Positions 16,522 through 29,296 are shown, counted from the first letter of the stretch. The stretch: DNA of 64,000 nucleotides from Eoetvoesia sp035555955 (GCF_035555955.1 NZ_DATMGA010000032.1:23602-87601), one strand, 5' to 3'. Numbers and translations: made by a program. Notes: generated by a model from the letters alone, not told the origin.

Positions 16522-17862
16522 ATGACACTACCCACGCTCAATCAGTTTCTGGACCAAGTTCAAGCCCGCGACCCGAATCAGCCCGAATTCATGCAGGCCG
16601 TCAAAGAAGTCATGACATGCTTGTGGCCGTTCATCGAACAAAATCCCCGCTACGCCGAACAAGGCCTGCTCTCGCGCCTGGTCGAACCCGAACGCGCCAT
16701 CCAGTTCCGCGTGTCCTGGGTCGACGACCAGGGCAAAGTGCAGACCAACCGCGCCTTCCGCATCCAGCACAGCTCGGCCATCGGCCCTTTCAAGGGCGGC
16801 ATGCGCTTCCACCCCTCGGTGAATCTTTCCATCCTGAAATTCCTGGCTTTCGAACAAACGTTCAAGAACGCCCTCACCACCCTGCCCATGGGCGGCGGCA
16901 AGGGCGGCTCCGACTTCGACCCCAAGGGCAAGTCCGATGGGGAAGTCATGCGCTTCTGCCAGGCCCTGATGATCGAACTGTACCGCCACCTGGGTCCGGA
17001 TACCGATGTGCCCGCGGGCGACATCGGCGTGGGCGCGCGCGAGGTCGGCTTCATGGCCGGCATGATGAAAAAGCTCTCCAATTCGGCAGCCAGCGTCTTC
17101 ACCGGCAAGGGCATCACCTTTGGCGGCAGCCTCATCCGCCCCGAAGCCACCGGCTACGGCACGGTGTATTTCGCCGAAGAAATGCTCAAGCATGCCAACC
17201 AGTCGCTCGATGGCCTGACGGTCTCGGTTTCAGGCTCGGGCAATGTGGCGCAATACGCCATCGAAAAATGCCTGCAGATGGGCGCCAAGGTGGTGACGGT
17301 TTCCGATTCGCACGGCTGCGTGGTGGATCCCGCGGGCTTCACCCACGACAAGCTGCAAGCGCTCATCGAACTCAAGAACAACCGCCGCGGCCGCATCGAA
17401 ACCTACGCCAAGGAACACAAGCTTACCTACGAAATCGGCAAGCGCCCCTGGCACGTGCCGGTCGACGTCGCCCTGCCCTGCGCCACCCAGAACGAGCTGG
17501 AACTGGAAGACGCCAGGATGCTCATCAAGAACGGCGTGCGCTGCGTGGCCGAAGGCGCCAACATGCCCACCAGCCTGGACGCCTGCGACGCCTTCATCGG
17601 CGCCAAGGTGCTGTATGCGCCGGGCAAGGCCAGCAACGCCGGCGGCGTGGCCGTTTCGGGCCTGGAAATGAGCCAGAACGCGTTGCGCCTTTCCTGGACC
17701 CGTGAAGAAGTCGATGGCCGCCTGCGCGCCATCATGCGCAACATCCATGAAAACTGCGTGCGCTACGGCGCCCAGGGCAAGGAAGTCAATTACCTGAACG
17801 GCGCCAACATCGCCGGCTTCGTCAAGGTAGCCGACGCCATGCTGGCCCAGGGCGTTTACTAA
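16522..17862 (+). CDS. gdhA: NADP-specific glutamate dehydrogenase
   Basis: The 446-residue length is that of hexameric bacterial GdhA. The active-site signature LPMGGGKGGSDFDP holds the catalytic Lys (Lys127) in GGGKGG. Substrate-binding KGGMRFHPSVN and the dinucleotide-binding VSVSGSGNVAQYAIEK are also present. It makes glutamate from 2-oxoglutarate and ammonium with NADPH, the high-ammonium route of nitrogen assimilation. It forms a single-gene unit between two intrinsic terminators. GlnE, which controls the alternative glutamine synthetase route, is encoded about 4 kb downstream. Confidence 0.95.
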   Translation: MTLPTLNQFLDQVQARDPNQPEFMQAVKEVMTCLWPFIEQNPRYAEQGLLSRLVEPERAIQFRVSWVDDQGKVQTNRAFRIQHSSAIGPFKGGMRFHPSVNLSILKFLAFEQTFKNALTTLPMGGGKGGSDFDPKGKSDGEVMRFCQALMIELYRHLGPDTDVPAGDIGVGAREVGFMAGMMKKLSNSAASVFTGKGITFGGSLIRPEATGYGTVYFAEEMLKHANQSLDGLTVSVSGSGNVAQYAIEKCLQMGAKVVTVSDSHGCVVDPAGFTHDKLQALIELKNNRRGRIETYAKEHKLTYEIGKRPWHVPVDVALPCATQNELELEDARMLIKNGVRCVAEGANMPTSLDACDAFIGAKVLYAPGKASNAGGVAVSGLEMSQNALRLSWTREEVDGRLRAIMRNIHENCVRYGAQGKEVNYLNGANIAGFVKVADAMLAQGVY

Positions 17863-17914
17863 GCCCGGCAATTACCAAGGCCCTGGGCATGTAAAGTCCC
17901 TGGGCCGCACCGGA

Positions 17915-17953
17915 ACCGGCTTTGCGGCGTCCCCGCAAGCCGGTTTTTATTTT
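17915..17953 (+). terminator. Intrinsic terminator after gdhA
   Basis: ACCGGCTTTGCGG pairs with CCGCAAGCCGGT (one bulged base) and is followed by TTTTTATTTT. It overlaps the last bases of the convergent YhdP-family gene. Confidence 0.85.
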
Positions 17954-20900
17954 GCGGCTTGCGCCGCTCCAGCCGGTGAGCTATCCGCCGTATCCCCGAC
18001 GGAAGGCGTTCCGGCCGCCTTCTCCGCCGGCCTGGCGGATTCCGCCTTGGCCGGAGCCTGCGCCTTGGCGGCCTTCTCGGGCTCGCTGGACACCTCGTCC
18101 AGCTTGGGATCGTCCCAATCGCCCGATACGTGGTAGTGCACGGCCATGGCCTTGGACAGGGGGTTGCGCAGCAGCCATTGCGTCACAAACGCGCCCAGCC
18201 CCACGATGGGGTTGATGGCGATGCCCGCCGCAATCGTCGCGCCGCTCATGTCCAGGTTGGGCACCACCATGGCCTGCAAGTTCAGCCTCTCGTGCTGCAG
18301 ATCGATGTCTCCGCCTATGCTGATATTGCCCGCGGGCCCATCGACGTGGTAGTTGTTGACCGCCATGGTGCCGTTCTGGATGTGCAAGGTTCCATACAGC
18401 TTGTCGAACGGAAAGCCCTCTTTGAAAACATTGGCCGGATTGATGCTCAGCGTCGCCAGGCGCCGAATGGACTGCAGGGACAGCAGTTCCAGCAGGCGCG
18501 CCGAACGGGAGCTGACCGAACTGAAACGCCCCGCCTCGAGGCTGGCGTCCACCTGGCCGTTCAAGTCGGCGATGTCGAATTTCCAGGGCATGTTGCGCCA
18601 GGTGAATTTCCCCTTCAAGGCGCCCTTCCCGTTCTTCACGATGCCTGAAAATCCCAGCTGGTCCATGTAATCGCCAAGATTGCCTATATCCGCCCGGGCG
18701 TCCAGCACGACGCCTCGATCCGGCCCTTTCAGGCGCCATTGGCCGGTGCCGCTGATTTTCGCCGCGGGACTGTCCAGGCTCAACTTGTCCAGCCGCCACA
18801 AGCTGCCCCGCTCCTGGCTCACACCCCGCAGCACCAGACTGCCGGCCAGGCGGCCGTACAACACCAGCTTGTCCACCTGCAGGTCCACGGCGGGAATATC
18901 GCTCAGGGCGTCGTCCGGTATCTGCGCCTCGTCATCGGGGTTGTCGGGATTCACCTCGGCCTTGTCCGCCGAGCCCAGCTCCAGGCGCTGGAAACGCGCA
19001 TCGACGCTGCCGGGCGTTTTGCCCTGCGCCTCGTTCCAGAACACGGTTCCCGTGGTTTGCGTGGAATCGATGTCGAAGCGCCAGCGCCCCGGCTCGGGCA
19101 GCGTCGCGGTAAGCGTGGCCGCATCCAGCGCCAGCCCCTTCAGATGCAGTTGCTTGGCCTGAACCTGCGCCTGCCGCACGTCCGGCAAAAGCGGGCGGCT
19201 GCGCGGCGGCGAACTGCCCGGCAAGGGCTTGGAAAAATCGTCGATCACGTCGTTCCAGGCATCCAGGTCGATGAACGGCGCCCAGACGGCGATGTCCATG
19301 CCGCTGGCGGGCAAGGAAGCATCCGTGTCCACCGCCAGGCTGCCGGCCAGGAAATACGGGCCCTTCTTGTCACCATCCTTGTGCAGCAGGCGCACCTTGA
19401 TGGTCGGTCCCAGTGCAATATCCAGGGCCATGCGGCCTTTGGTTTGCGCCCTGGCCCAGCGCACGCGCAGCGGCAAGGCCTGCCCGGCCTCTTTGCCCCA
19501 GGGCACGGGAAAATCCAGGGCCATCCCCTGCAGCGTGGAATCCACCGTGAACACCGAACCCGTGGATTTGGCATGACGCCAGGTCAGCGTATAAGGCAGT
19601 TGGCCTTTCAGGCGCTTCATGCCTTCCAGGCCGACATAATCCATCAAGGCATCGGAACTTGCCTGTCCCCTCACGGACAGGCCCTTGAGGTTGCCGCCTA
19701 CACCGCCGCTGAATACGGCGGGCCCGCCCAGCACGTTGGCGCTCAGGCCGTCGGCGCTGACACCCGTATCGGAAAACAGCAAGCTGCCCTCCACATCGTC
19801 CAGCGCAGGCATTTCAGGCATGAGCTTGAACGAGCCCCCCGAGAATCTGATGGCTCCATGAACCGTACTGTCGCGGCTGTTCAGCAGCGGAATCCGCAGC
19901 CACAGAGGAACCTCCCAGTCGCCCTGCGCCGTCGCTTCGTCGAGCTGGTCGTCCAGCATCTTGCCCAGGGGCGAATGTTCGGCCAGCGCCAGATAGGTCT
20001 GGGCCGCCGCCGCCGTTTGCCCCTGTATGGTCAGCACGGAATGGTGCTCGAGGTTGGGAATCTGCGCCCGGACATCGCGCAGTACGATGGGAGCCTTGTC
20101 GGTGGGCCAGATGCGCGCCTGATCGGCCACGATGCGCAAATCCGCCCGATGCAGCGCCACCTTGCCGTGCATGTCGGTCAAGCGGGGCCAGCCGCGGTGC
20201 GCTCCCTCGGCGGGCAGGTAATCGATGATGCCGTCGACATAATCGCCCGCGATCAGGAAGTCGCCTTCAGCAGGCTCCTTCCCCCACGGGAATTTTTCCA
20301 GGTCGCCTTTCAGCACCACCCTGGCGTTTTCGATCTGTCCGGCCACCAGGCCCTTGGCCAGCCACTCGCGGGCATCGATGTTCACGGTATTGGGCATGTA
20401 TTGGTCGATGGCATCCATCGAGGCCCGCTTGAACTCGCCGGCAATGTCGGCCACACCGGCCGCGCCCGATCCGCCTTGCCGCCAGCTTCCATGCAAGGCC
20501 AAATCCATATCGGGGTTGAGCAGCCGCAATTGCTTGACGTCAGCCTGCAAATCGCGGTCATCGTGCAGGCCCAGCCCGGCGCGCAAGGCAATATGGTCGA
20601 AGCGCATGGGGTGGGCAAACATATCGTCGACGCGTACCTGCAGGTCGCTGGCCTGCAAGGCCACATCGATATCGCCCCCCGAGGTATTCGCCGCCGCGGA
20701 TTCGTCGCCCGCAGCCTCCCCGGTTGCGGGAGCCTTGAACACGGCCGCATAAAGCCGGGCATAGTCGGAAACCTTGCCGCTTACATACCATCGGGCCGAT
20801 TCCGCCTGCACATCGGTCGTGGCGTCCAGGGACCAGCGCGCATGGTTCACGTTGATGTCCGACGTGAAAGTTTCAGCCTGGCCGTGCTGGAAAGCCAGCC

Positions 20901-21711
20901 ACCACTGCGCGGACACTTCGCCGGACTCCAGCCCCGGCGGAATGCGCAGCCAGGGGCTCCAGCTCTTGGGAACCATTTTGTCGACACGCACGTAAAGCCT
21001 GCCCTGCAAATCCTGCAGCGCCAGGGACGAAGGGTCGCGCGTGCCCAGATCGACGTTTGCCCTCAGCTCGAACGCCTCGCCCAAGCCCTTGGGCGGTACG
21101 GCCCGCAGCGCCAGGCTGGGCGTAGCGGAAGCGCCTTGAAAAACCAGGTTGACATGGTCGAGAACCAAAAACTGGCTCGAACGGGTAGCGTCTTCCCACC
21201 GAACCACCGCGTCGGTCAGCGCCACATGGGGCTGGCGCAGCAGCCAAAGCACAAGGCCGCCGTCTGCGCCGGCATCGCTGGCCGCATCCGGCTTGTCCAG
21301 CTCGAACGACTGGCCCATGATCCACAGTTTATGGTTTGCGTCCCGGCGGACCTGCAGGTTCAGGCCGGAGGCTTCCAGCAAAACGAACTGCAAAGACCGG
21401 GAAAACAGGCTGCGCCAGCTTAAAACCGCCCGGATCCGCGGCAGGTGCAGAACCTGGCGCTGGTGCGGGTCGGTGAAATCGATGTCGCGGATTTGCAGGC
21501 TGGGGTTCAGCCCCGACCAGTTCGCCTTGACCTGGCCCAATTGAACCTGCATGCCCGTTGCCGAGGACAATTGCTGCGCGAGTTGAGGCCGCCATTGGTC
21601 GATATTGGGTAGAACCCAGTAGCGCACCCCCAGAAACGCCCCCGCCGCAAGAAAATACACGACCAATACGATCCGGATGAGCAGGCGAATATAGGTGTTG
21701 AGTTGCAGCAC
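17947..21711 (-). CDS. YhdP family (AsmA-like, DUF3971) envelope protein
   Basis: This very large protein (1254 residues) has one N-terminal membrane helix (about residues 9-29, IRIVLVVYFLAAGAFLGVRYW) and then a long periplasmic region. Its sequence matches the YhdP/TIGR02099 family: LQIRDIDF near the start, and a C-terminal half with LDKLSLDSPAAKISGTGQW and the final GAFVTQWLLRNPLSKAM. AsmA-like proteins form long hydrophobic grooves and YhdP is implicated in phospholipid transport to the outer membrane. The C-terminal 50 residues are low-complexity and Ala/Lys/Pro-rich. The start codon is GTG. It is divergent from glnE, 103 bases away. Confidence 0.9.
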   Translation of the reverse strand: MLQLNTYIRLLIRIVLVVYFLAAGAFLGVRYWVLPNIDQWRPQLAQQLSSATGMQVQLGQVKANWSGLNPSLQIRDIDFTDPHQRQVLHLPRIRAVLSWRSLFSRSLQFVLLEASGLNLQVRRDANHKLWIMGQSFELDKPDAASDAGADGGLVLWLLRQPHVALTDAVVRWEDATRSSQFLVLDHVNLVFQGASATPSLALRAVPPKGLGEAFELRANVDLGTRDPSSLALQDLQGRLYVRVDKMVPKSWSPWLRIPPGLESGEVSAQWWLAFQHGQAETFTSDINVNHARWSLDATTDVQAESARWYVSGKVSDYARLYAAVFKAPATGEAAGDESAAANTSGGDIDVALQASDLQVRVDDMFAHPMRFDHIALRAGLGLHDDRDLQADVKQLRLLNPDMDLALHGSWRQGGSGAAGVADIAGEFKRASMDAIDQYMPNTVNIDAREWLAKGLVAGQIENARVVLKGDLEKFPWGKEPAEGDFLIAGDYVDGIIDYLPAEGAHRGWPRLTDMHGKVALHRADLRIVADQARIWPTDKAPIVLRDVRAQIPNLEHHSVLTIQGQTAAAAQTYLALAEHSPLGKMLDDQLDEATAQGDWEVPLWLRIPLLNSRDSTVHGAIRFSGGSFKLMPEMPALDDVEGSLLFSDTGVSADGLSANVLGGPAVFSGGVGGNLKGLSVRGQASSDALMDYVGLEGMKRLKGQLPYTLTWRHAKSTGSVFTVDSTLQGMALDFPVPWGKEAGQALPLRVRWARAQTKGRMALDIALGPTIKVRLLHKDGDKKGPYFLAGSLAVDTDASLPASGMDIAVWAPFIDLDAWNDVIDDFSKPLPGSSPPRSRPLLPDVRQAQVQAKQLHLKGLALDAATLTATLPEPGRWRFDIDSTQTTGTVFWNEAQGKTPGSVDARFQRLELGSADKAEVNPDNPDDEAQIPDDALSDIPAVDLQVDKLVLYGRLAGSLVLRGVSQERGSLWRLDKLSLDSPAAKISGTGQWRLKGPDRGVVLDARADIGNLGDYMDQLGFSGIVKNGKGALKGKFTWRNMPWKFDIADLNGQVDASLEAGRFSSVSSRSARLLELLSLQSIRRLATLSINPANVFKEGFPFDKLYGTLHIQNGTMAVNNYHVDGPAGNISIGGDIDLQHERLNLQAMVVPNLDMSGATIAAGIAINPIVGLGAFVTQWLLRNPLSKAMAVHYHVSGDWDDPKLDEVSSEPEKAAKAQAPAKAESARPAEKAAGTPSVGDTADSSPAGAAQAAK

Positions 21712-21814
21712 GGATCGAAATTAGCCAGGGCAGGAGGATTTGCAGTATCTTTGACGACTTGTACAAGACTTATACCTGAAATCCCGCCACTCGTCCTCAC
21801 TATTTGTAAACATC

Positions 21815-24592
21815 ATGCCCCACCCTTCCCCCTTGGATCGCGCCCTGCGCTGGTCCGGTGCGCTGCGCCGCAAGATCGTGGCCAACTCGGCATTCGAACA
21901 GTGGCTGGCCCAGGCCTGCACCCAGCCCGTCACCCCGGCCGTCATCCACGCCTGGCTCGACGAACTGCGGGAGAAGCCCGGCGAAACGGCCCCGTCCATC
22001 GACGAAACCCGCCGGCTGCTGCGCCAGGCGCGCGAACGCGTGTTCTTTACGCTGCTGGTTCGCGACATCAACGGCGAAGCGCCCCTTGCCGAGGTCGTGT
22101 CGGCCATGAGCCTGTTCGCCGACCTGGCAATCGCTCGCGCCTATCAGAGCGTCGTCGCCGATCTGGCCGAGACCCATGGCATGCCCATGGACTCCAGCAC
22201 CGGCAAGCCGCAGGAAATGCTGGTCATCGGCATGGGAAAACTGGGCGGCAAAGAGCTGAACGTCTCGTCCGACGTCGACCTTATCATGCTGTACGGCGAA
22301 GAAGGCGAAACCACCGGGCGGCGCAAGATCAGCCATCACGAGTTCTATGGCCGGGTCACGCAGCGCATGATGCCGGTGCTGTCCGAAATCGATGCGCACG
22401 GCCAGGTGTTTCGCACCGACCTGCGCCTGCGCCCCGACGGCGACTCGGGGCCTTTGGCCTGGAGCCTGGACGCGCTGGAGAACTACCTCATCACCCAGGG
22501 CCGCGAATGGGAGCGCTACGCCTGGCTCAAGGCCAGGCCCATACCCTGCAAAGCCTATGCCGACAGCGATCCCGGCGATCAACTGGCCCAGCTGGAGGCG
22601 CTGCGCACCCCCTTCGTGTACCGCAAGTACTTCGACTTCGACTCGCTTTCCGCCCTGCGCGCCCTGCGCGAACGCATCCGCCAGGACTGGCAGCGGCGCG
22701 CCATGGCCCGCAACGGCATCGACACCACCCATAACGTCAAGCTGGGCGACGGGGGAATCCGCGAGATCGAGTTCGTCGTGCAATTGACGCAGCTCATCCG
22801 CGGCGGACGCATGCCTTCGCTGCAGCAGCGCAACCTGCTCAAGGCCCTGCACAAGCAGGAAGCCGCGGGCGTCGTTTCCAGCGACATCGAACAGCGCCTG
22901 GAAGCCGCCTACACCTTCCTGCGGCGCACCGAACACATGCTGCAATACCGCGAGGACGAGCAGACCCACCTGCTGCCACACGAGCCGCAACTGCGCAAAG
23001 ACCTGGCGCAGGCCATGGGCATGGATCCGGACGATTTCGAACACACCCTGGCCGAGCATCGCGCTTTCGTCAACCAGACGTTCCGCGACGCGTTTCGCAT
23101 TGCCGGCATGGGCGAAACCGACCACGATGGCCACAACGGGGGCGGCGCTGGCGAAACCGAATGCTCCAGCCTGCGGGAGCAGCTCGACACCGTATTCGGC
23201 GGCAACGCGGACTCGCTGGCCCGGCGCATCGAGTCGATGCTCGACAGCCATCGCATACGCAGCCTGCCCGCCACCAGCCGCAAGCGCCTGGAAACCCTGC
23301 TGCCATCGGCCGTCGCCGCGGCGGCCAAGACCGACTACCCCGAGCAAACCGCCATCCGCCTGTTCGACCTCATCGAACAGATCGCGCAGCGCAGCGCCTA
23401 TCTTGCCCTGCTGGCCGAATACCCGGAAACCCTGGCACGCGTGGCCCGCATCGTGGGCGCCAGCCCCTGGGCTTCGCAATACCTGCGCCAGTACCCGCTG
23501 CTGCTGGACGGCCTGATCGAATGGCGCTCGCTGATGACCCCGCCCGACTTCGCCCAACTGGCCCAGCAGTTGCACCAGGAAATGGACGCCTGCGTGCTGC
23601 CCAACGGCCAGCCCGATATCGAGCAGCAAATGAACCTGATGCGCGACCAACAGCGCCAGATCAGCTTCCAGTTGCTGGCACAGGACCTGGCGGGCGAACT
23701 GAGCGTGGAAAAACTGGCCGACCAGCTTTCGGCCCTGGCCGACATGCTGCTGGCCGAAACCCTGCATCGCGTCTGGCCGCTGGTGCAGCCCAAAGGCCGA
23801 AGCCTCGACACGCTTCAGCCGCCGCGCTTCGCCATCATCGCCTACGGCAAGCTGGGCGGCAAGGAGCTGGGCTACGCCTCGGACCTGGACCTGGTCTTTC
23901 TTTACGACGACGGCCGCGACGACGCCGCCGAGATCTACGCCCGGCTGGGGCGGCGCATGGCCTCGTGGCTGTCGACTATGACCTCGTCGGGCAGGCTGTA
24001 CGAAATCGACCTGCGCCTGCGCCCCGACGGCGATGCCGGCGTCCTGGCCGCGTCGGTGGATGCGTTCGCCCAGTACCAGAAAGCGCATGCCTGGGCCTGG
24101 GAGCACCAGGCCATTACCCGCGCGCGCTTCGCCGCCGGCGATGCGCAGGCGGGCGCCCGCTTCGAGGCCATACGGCGCGACGTCCTGCTCATGCCGCGCG
24201 ATCCCACCAAGCTCAAGGAAGAAGTGCGCGGCATGCGGGCCAGGATCAGCGCCGGCCATCCCAACCAGTCGGGCAATTTCGACCTGAAGCACGACCGCGG
24301 CGGCATGGTCGACCTGGAGTTCGTCATCCAGTATCTGGTGCTGTGCCATTCCGCCCGGCATCCCGAACTGCTGGACAACCTGGGCAATATCGCCCTGCTG
24401 CGGCTCGCCGCGAAGGCCGGGCTTATTTCCCCCGAATTGGCCGAACGCTGCGCGGATGCCTACCGGGTGTTCCGCAAGACCCAGCACGCACTGCGGCTGC
24501 AGGGCGCGGAAAAAGCGCGGATCGCGCCGGACCGCTACCCCGACGAGCGCGCCGCCGTCAACGCGCTCTGGGACTCGGTAATAGGTGATTGA
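21815..24592 (+). CDS. glnE: Bifunctional glutamine synthetase adenylyltransferase/adenylyl-removing enzyme
   Basis: The 925-residue protein has two nucleotidyltransferase-fold halves. The N-terminal deadenylylating half contains GMGKLGGKELNVSSDVDLIML; the C-terminal adenylylating half contains AYGKLGGKELGYASDLDLVFL. Each carries the DxD metal-binding pair. Each half also shows the conserved DLRLRPDG segment. GlnE adjusts glutamine synthetase activity by adding or removing AMP in response to PII and glutamine. It lies between the divergent YhdP gene and queH, with no sign of other nitrogen genes beside it except gdhA. Confidence 0.97.
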   Translation: MPHPSPLDRALRWSGALRRKIVANSAFEQWLAQACTQPVTPAVIHAWLDELREKPGETAPSIDETRRLLRQARERVFFTLLVRDINGEAPLAEVVSAMSLFADLAIARAYQSVVADLAETHGMPMDSSTGKPQEMLVIGMGKLGGKELNVSSDVDLIMLYGEEGETTGRRKISHHEFYGRVTQRMMPVLSEIDAHGQVFRTDLRLRPDGDSGPLAWSLDALENYLITQGREWERYAWLKARPIPCKAYADSDPGDQLAQLEALRTPFVYRKYFDFDSLSALRALRERIRQDWQRRAMARNGIDTTHNVKLGDGGIREIEFVVQLTQLIRGGRMPSLQQRNLLKALHKQEAAGVVSSDIEQRLEAAYTFLRRTEHMLQYREDEQTHLLPHEPQLRKDLAQAMGMDPDDFEHTLAEHRAFVNQTFRDAFRIAGMGETDHDGHNGGGAGETECSSLREQLDTVFGGNADSLARRIESMLDSHRIRSLPATSRKRLETLLPSAVAAAAKTDYPEQTAIRLFDLIEQIAQRSAYLALLAEYPETLARVARIVGASPWASQYLRQYPLLLDGLIEWRSLMTPPDFAQLAQQLHQEMDACVLPNGQPDIEQQMNLMRDQQRQISFQLLAQDLAGELSVEKLADQLSALADMLLAETLHRVWPLVQPKGRSLDTLQPPRFAIIAYGKLGGKELGYASDLDLVFLYDDGRDDAAEIYARLGRRMASWLSTMTSSGRLYEIDLRLRPDGDAGVLAASVDAFAQYQKAHAWAWEHQAITRARFAAGDAQAGARFEAIRRDVLLMPRDPTKLKEEVRGMRARISAGHPNQSGNFDLKHDRGGMVDLEFVIQYLVLCHSARHPELLDNLGNIALLRLAAKAGLISPELAERCADAYRVFRKTQHALRLQGAEKARIAPDRYPDERAAVNALWDSVIGD

Positions 24593-24722
24593 GTCCAAGC
24601 GTACCCCCGTCCGCGGAGCCTTCCCCGGCCTGGGCCTGAACCCGCCTCCGGGGAGTTATGCAGGAACCTGGGGAACGCCGCCGGCTTTGGGATTATCGGG
24701 GATGGGGATTAAAATACCGGCT

Positions 24723-25403
24723 ATGTCCGAATTTCAACGCCCCGTCCTCAGCCTGCCCGAGTCGCGCAAGAAGGTCTTGCTGCATTCATGCTGCGCGCCC
24801 TGCTCCGGAGAAGTCATGGAAGCCATGACCGCCTCGGGCATCGACTACGCCATTTATTTCTACAACCCCAACATCCATCCCGACCGCGAATACGAGATCC
24901 GCAAGAACGAGAACATCCGTTTTGCGCAGGAACACAATATCGAGTTCATCGACGCCGACTACGACAAGGAAAACTGGTTCGAGCGCGTCAAGGGCCTGGA
25001 AAACGAACCCGAGCGCGGCGCGCGCTGCACCGCGTGCTTCGACATGCGTTTCGAACGCACGGCCTTGTATGCGCACGAGCACGGCTTCGACACCATCACA
25101 AGCTCGCTGGGCATTTCGCGCTGGAAGGACATGAAGCAAATCAACGGCTGCGGCGAACGCGCGGCGGCCAGGTATCCGGACCTCGTCTACTGGACGTACA
25201 ACTGGCGCAAGGGCGGCGGCTCGGCCCGCATGATAGAAATCAGCAAGCGCGAAGAGTTCTACCAACAAGAATACTGCGGCTGCATTTATTCGCTGCGCGA
25301 CACCAACCGCCACCGCCGCGAACAGGGGCGCGAGGCCGTCACCATCGGCGTCAAGTTCTACGGCAAGGACGAGCTCGACCTCGACCCGCCCAAAACCAAA
25401 TGA
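24723..25403 (+). CDS. queH: Epoxyqueuosine reductase QueH
   Basis: The 226-residue product contains HSCCAPCSGEVM (Cys23, Cys24, Cys27) followed by YFYNPNIHPDREYEIRK. Further cysteines are in CTACFDMR and YCGCIYS; these provide metal- and cluster-binding and redox cysteines of the QueH (DUF208) family. QueH catalyses the last step of queuosine synthesis, reduction of epoxyqueuosine in tRNA, as a non-homologous replacement of QueG. The ATG at 24723 is chosen because the family starts a few residues before the VLLHSCCAPC motif; the open frame back into glnE is not part of it. QueF of the same pathway is encoded at 38813. Confidence 0.93.
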   Translation: MSEFQRPVLSLPESRKKVLLHSCCAPCSGEVMEAMTASGIDYAIYFYNPNIHPDREYEIRKNENIRFAQEHNIEFIDADYDKENWFERVKGLENEPERGARCTACFDMRFERTALYAHEHGFDTITSSLGISRWKDMKQINGCGERAAARYPDLVYWTYNWRKGGGSARMIEISKREEFYQQEYCGCIYSLRDTNRHRREQGREAVTIGVKFYGKDELDLDPPKTK

Positions 25404-25450
25404 ACTCGCAATAAGCGAGCCAGGCGGCCGCCCGCGCCCAAGGCCAAAAA

Positions 25451-25482
25451 AAAGCGGTGGAAGCCATGCTTCCACCGCTTTT
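25451..25482. terminator. Bidirectional intrinsic terminator between queH and clpB
   Basis: GCGGTGGAAGC (25454-25464) and GCTTCCACCGC (25468-25478) form a perfect 11-bp stem with loop CAT. It is flanked by A-runs on the left and T-runs on the right, so it can serve both convergent genes. Confidence 0.92.
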
Positions 25483-25512
25483 GCCATACGGCGACGCCGC
25501 CGCCCCGGCTGC

Positions 25513-28104
<2,592 letters not shown>

Positions 28105-28149
28105 GGTTATGTCTTTTGGAAGTGGGGGCATCCCGCCCGAATGAACATT

Positions 28150-28177
28150 ATTTGCGGCCAATCAGCAAAATTTCAAG
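28150..28177 (-). promoter_or_regulatory. Heat-shock sigma factor (RpoH) promoter of clpB
   Basis: On the minus strand CTTGAA (28177-28172) is followed after 14 bases by CCGCAAAT (28157-28150). This closely matches the sigma-32 consensus CTTGAA-N13-15-CCCCATnT. The predicted transcript would have a leader of about 40 bases before the ATG at 28104. Confidence 0.8.
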
Positions 28178-28366
28178 ATATGAAATACCAACTACTTTAC
28201 TCCCCCCGGCCTTGGCGTCGAAACCCCCGGCCTCCGCCTGAAGCACGCAGGCCCGACGTCATCCTTGCGGTATGAAAACCCCGGCCCACGGCTTTCCAAA
28301 AATAGCGCAAAAAGCCGGCGCATTGTTTAACTATTTGTTTAAAATCCCTTTGGGAGGAAAAAACGA

Positions 28367-29296
28367 TTGTCTATGGACAAATTCAAGCAACTCGAAAGCT
28401 TCGTGGCGGTTGCCAGCCTGGGCAGCCTGTCGGCGGCGGCCCGCCTGGAAGGCATTGCGCCAGCCATGATGGGGCGGCGCATCAGCGCCCTGGAATCCAG
28501 GCTGGGCATCAAGCTTCTGCTGCGCTCGACCCGGCGGCTTTCCCTGACCGCCGAAGGCGAAGCCCTGCTGGAAGAAGCCCAGCGCATTCTGCGCGAGCTG
28601 GCCGAAGTCGAAACCCGCATCAGCCAGGGCAGCGCCAAACCCAGCGGCCACTTGCGCCTTAGCGCCCCCGCCGGCTTCGGACGCCGGCATGTCGCCCCCC
28701 TTCTGCCCGGCTTTCTGCGCACCCACCCCAATGTCACGGTCACGCTCAACCTCAGCGACCGGCTGGTCGACCTCATCGAAGAGCGCTACGACTGCGCCAT
28801 CCGCATCGGCGACCTGGACGACTCGCAGCATATCGGCATCCGCTTGGCGGACAACCGGCGCGTCATCGTGGCGTCGCCCAGCTATCTGGCAAGGTTCGGA
28901 CGCCCCAACTCGCCCGACGACCTGGCCCAGCACAACTGCCTCTCGTTCGGCGACCAGGGCAACCAGTCCAAAGGCTGGCTGCTGAAGCAGGACGGCCACG
29001 TCCGGGCCATACGGGTCAAGGGCAGCCTGAACTGCAGCGACGGCTCGGTATTGCACGACTGGACTCTGGCCGGCTGCGGCCTGGCCTGGCGCTCGCTCTG
29101 GGAAGTGCGCGACGACCTGAAAACCGGCCGCCTGGTCACAGTGCTGGACGAATACGCCGCCCCCGCCAACGGCATATTCGCCATACTGACCGAGCGCAAA
29201 CACCTGCCCTTGCGCGTAAAGGCGTTCGTCGACCTGCTCAAATCCACCTATGCCAAGCCCGCTTACTGGGAAGAAAGCCAGCCGTATCCGCAATGA
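28367..29296 (+). CDS. LysR family transcriptional regulator
   Basis: The N-terminal helix-turn-helix (LESFVAVASLGSLSAAARLEGIAPAMMGRRISALESRLG) and the RSTRRLSLTAEGEALLEEA linker are typical of LysR regulators of the CrgA/DsdC-like subgroup. A substrate-binding effector domain follows, ending near residue 295. It is divergent from clpB, and its target is unknown. The first candidate codon is TTG at 28367, which is nine bases after GGGAGG, an excellent ribosome site; the ATG at 28373 is 15 bases away and less well placed. I therefore prefer the TTG start, giving 309 residues. Confidence 0.85.
   Translation: MSMDKFKQLESFVAVASLGSLSAAARLEGIAPAMMGRRISALESRLGIKLLLRSTRRLSLTAEGEALLEEAQRILRELAEVETRISQGSAKPSGHLRLSAPAGFGRRHVAPLLPGFLRTHPNVTVTLNLSDRLVDLIEERYDCAIRIGDLDDSQHIGIRLADNRRVIVASPSYLARFGRPNSPDDLAQHNCLSFGDQGNQSKGWLLKQDGHVRAIRVKGSLNCSDGSVLHDWTLAGCGLAWRSLWEVRDDLKTGRLVTVLDEYAAPANGIFAILTERKHLPLRVKAFVDLLKSTYAKPAYWEESQPYPQ

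Noticed and set aside
21800..24598. A 932-codon open frame on the minus strand
   Set aside because: It is fully antisense to glnE and its composition (His, Gly and Gln-rich) is that of a shadow frame.
24585..24722. An upstream extension of queH overlapping glnE
   Set aside because: The extra 46 residues do not belong to the QueH family, and the ATG at 24723 gives the expected N-terminus.
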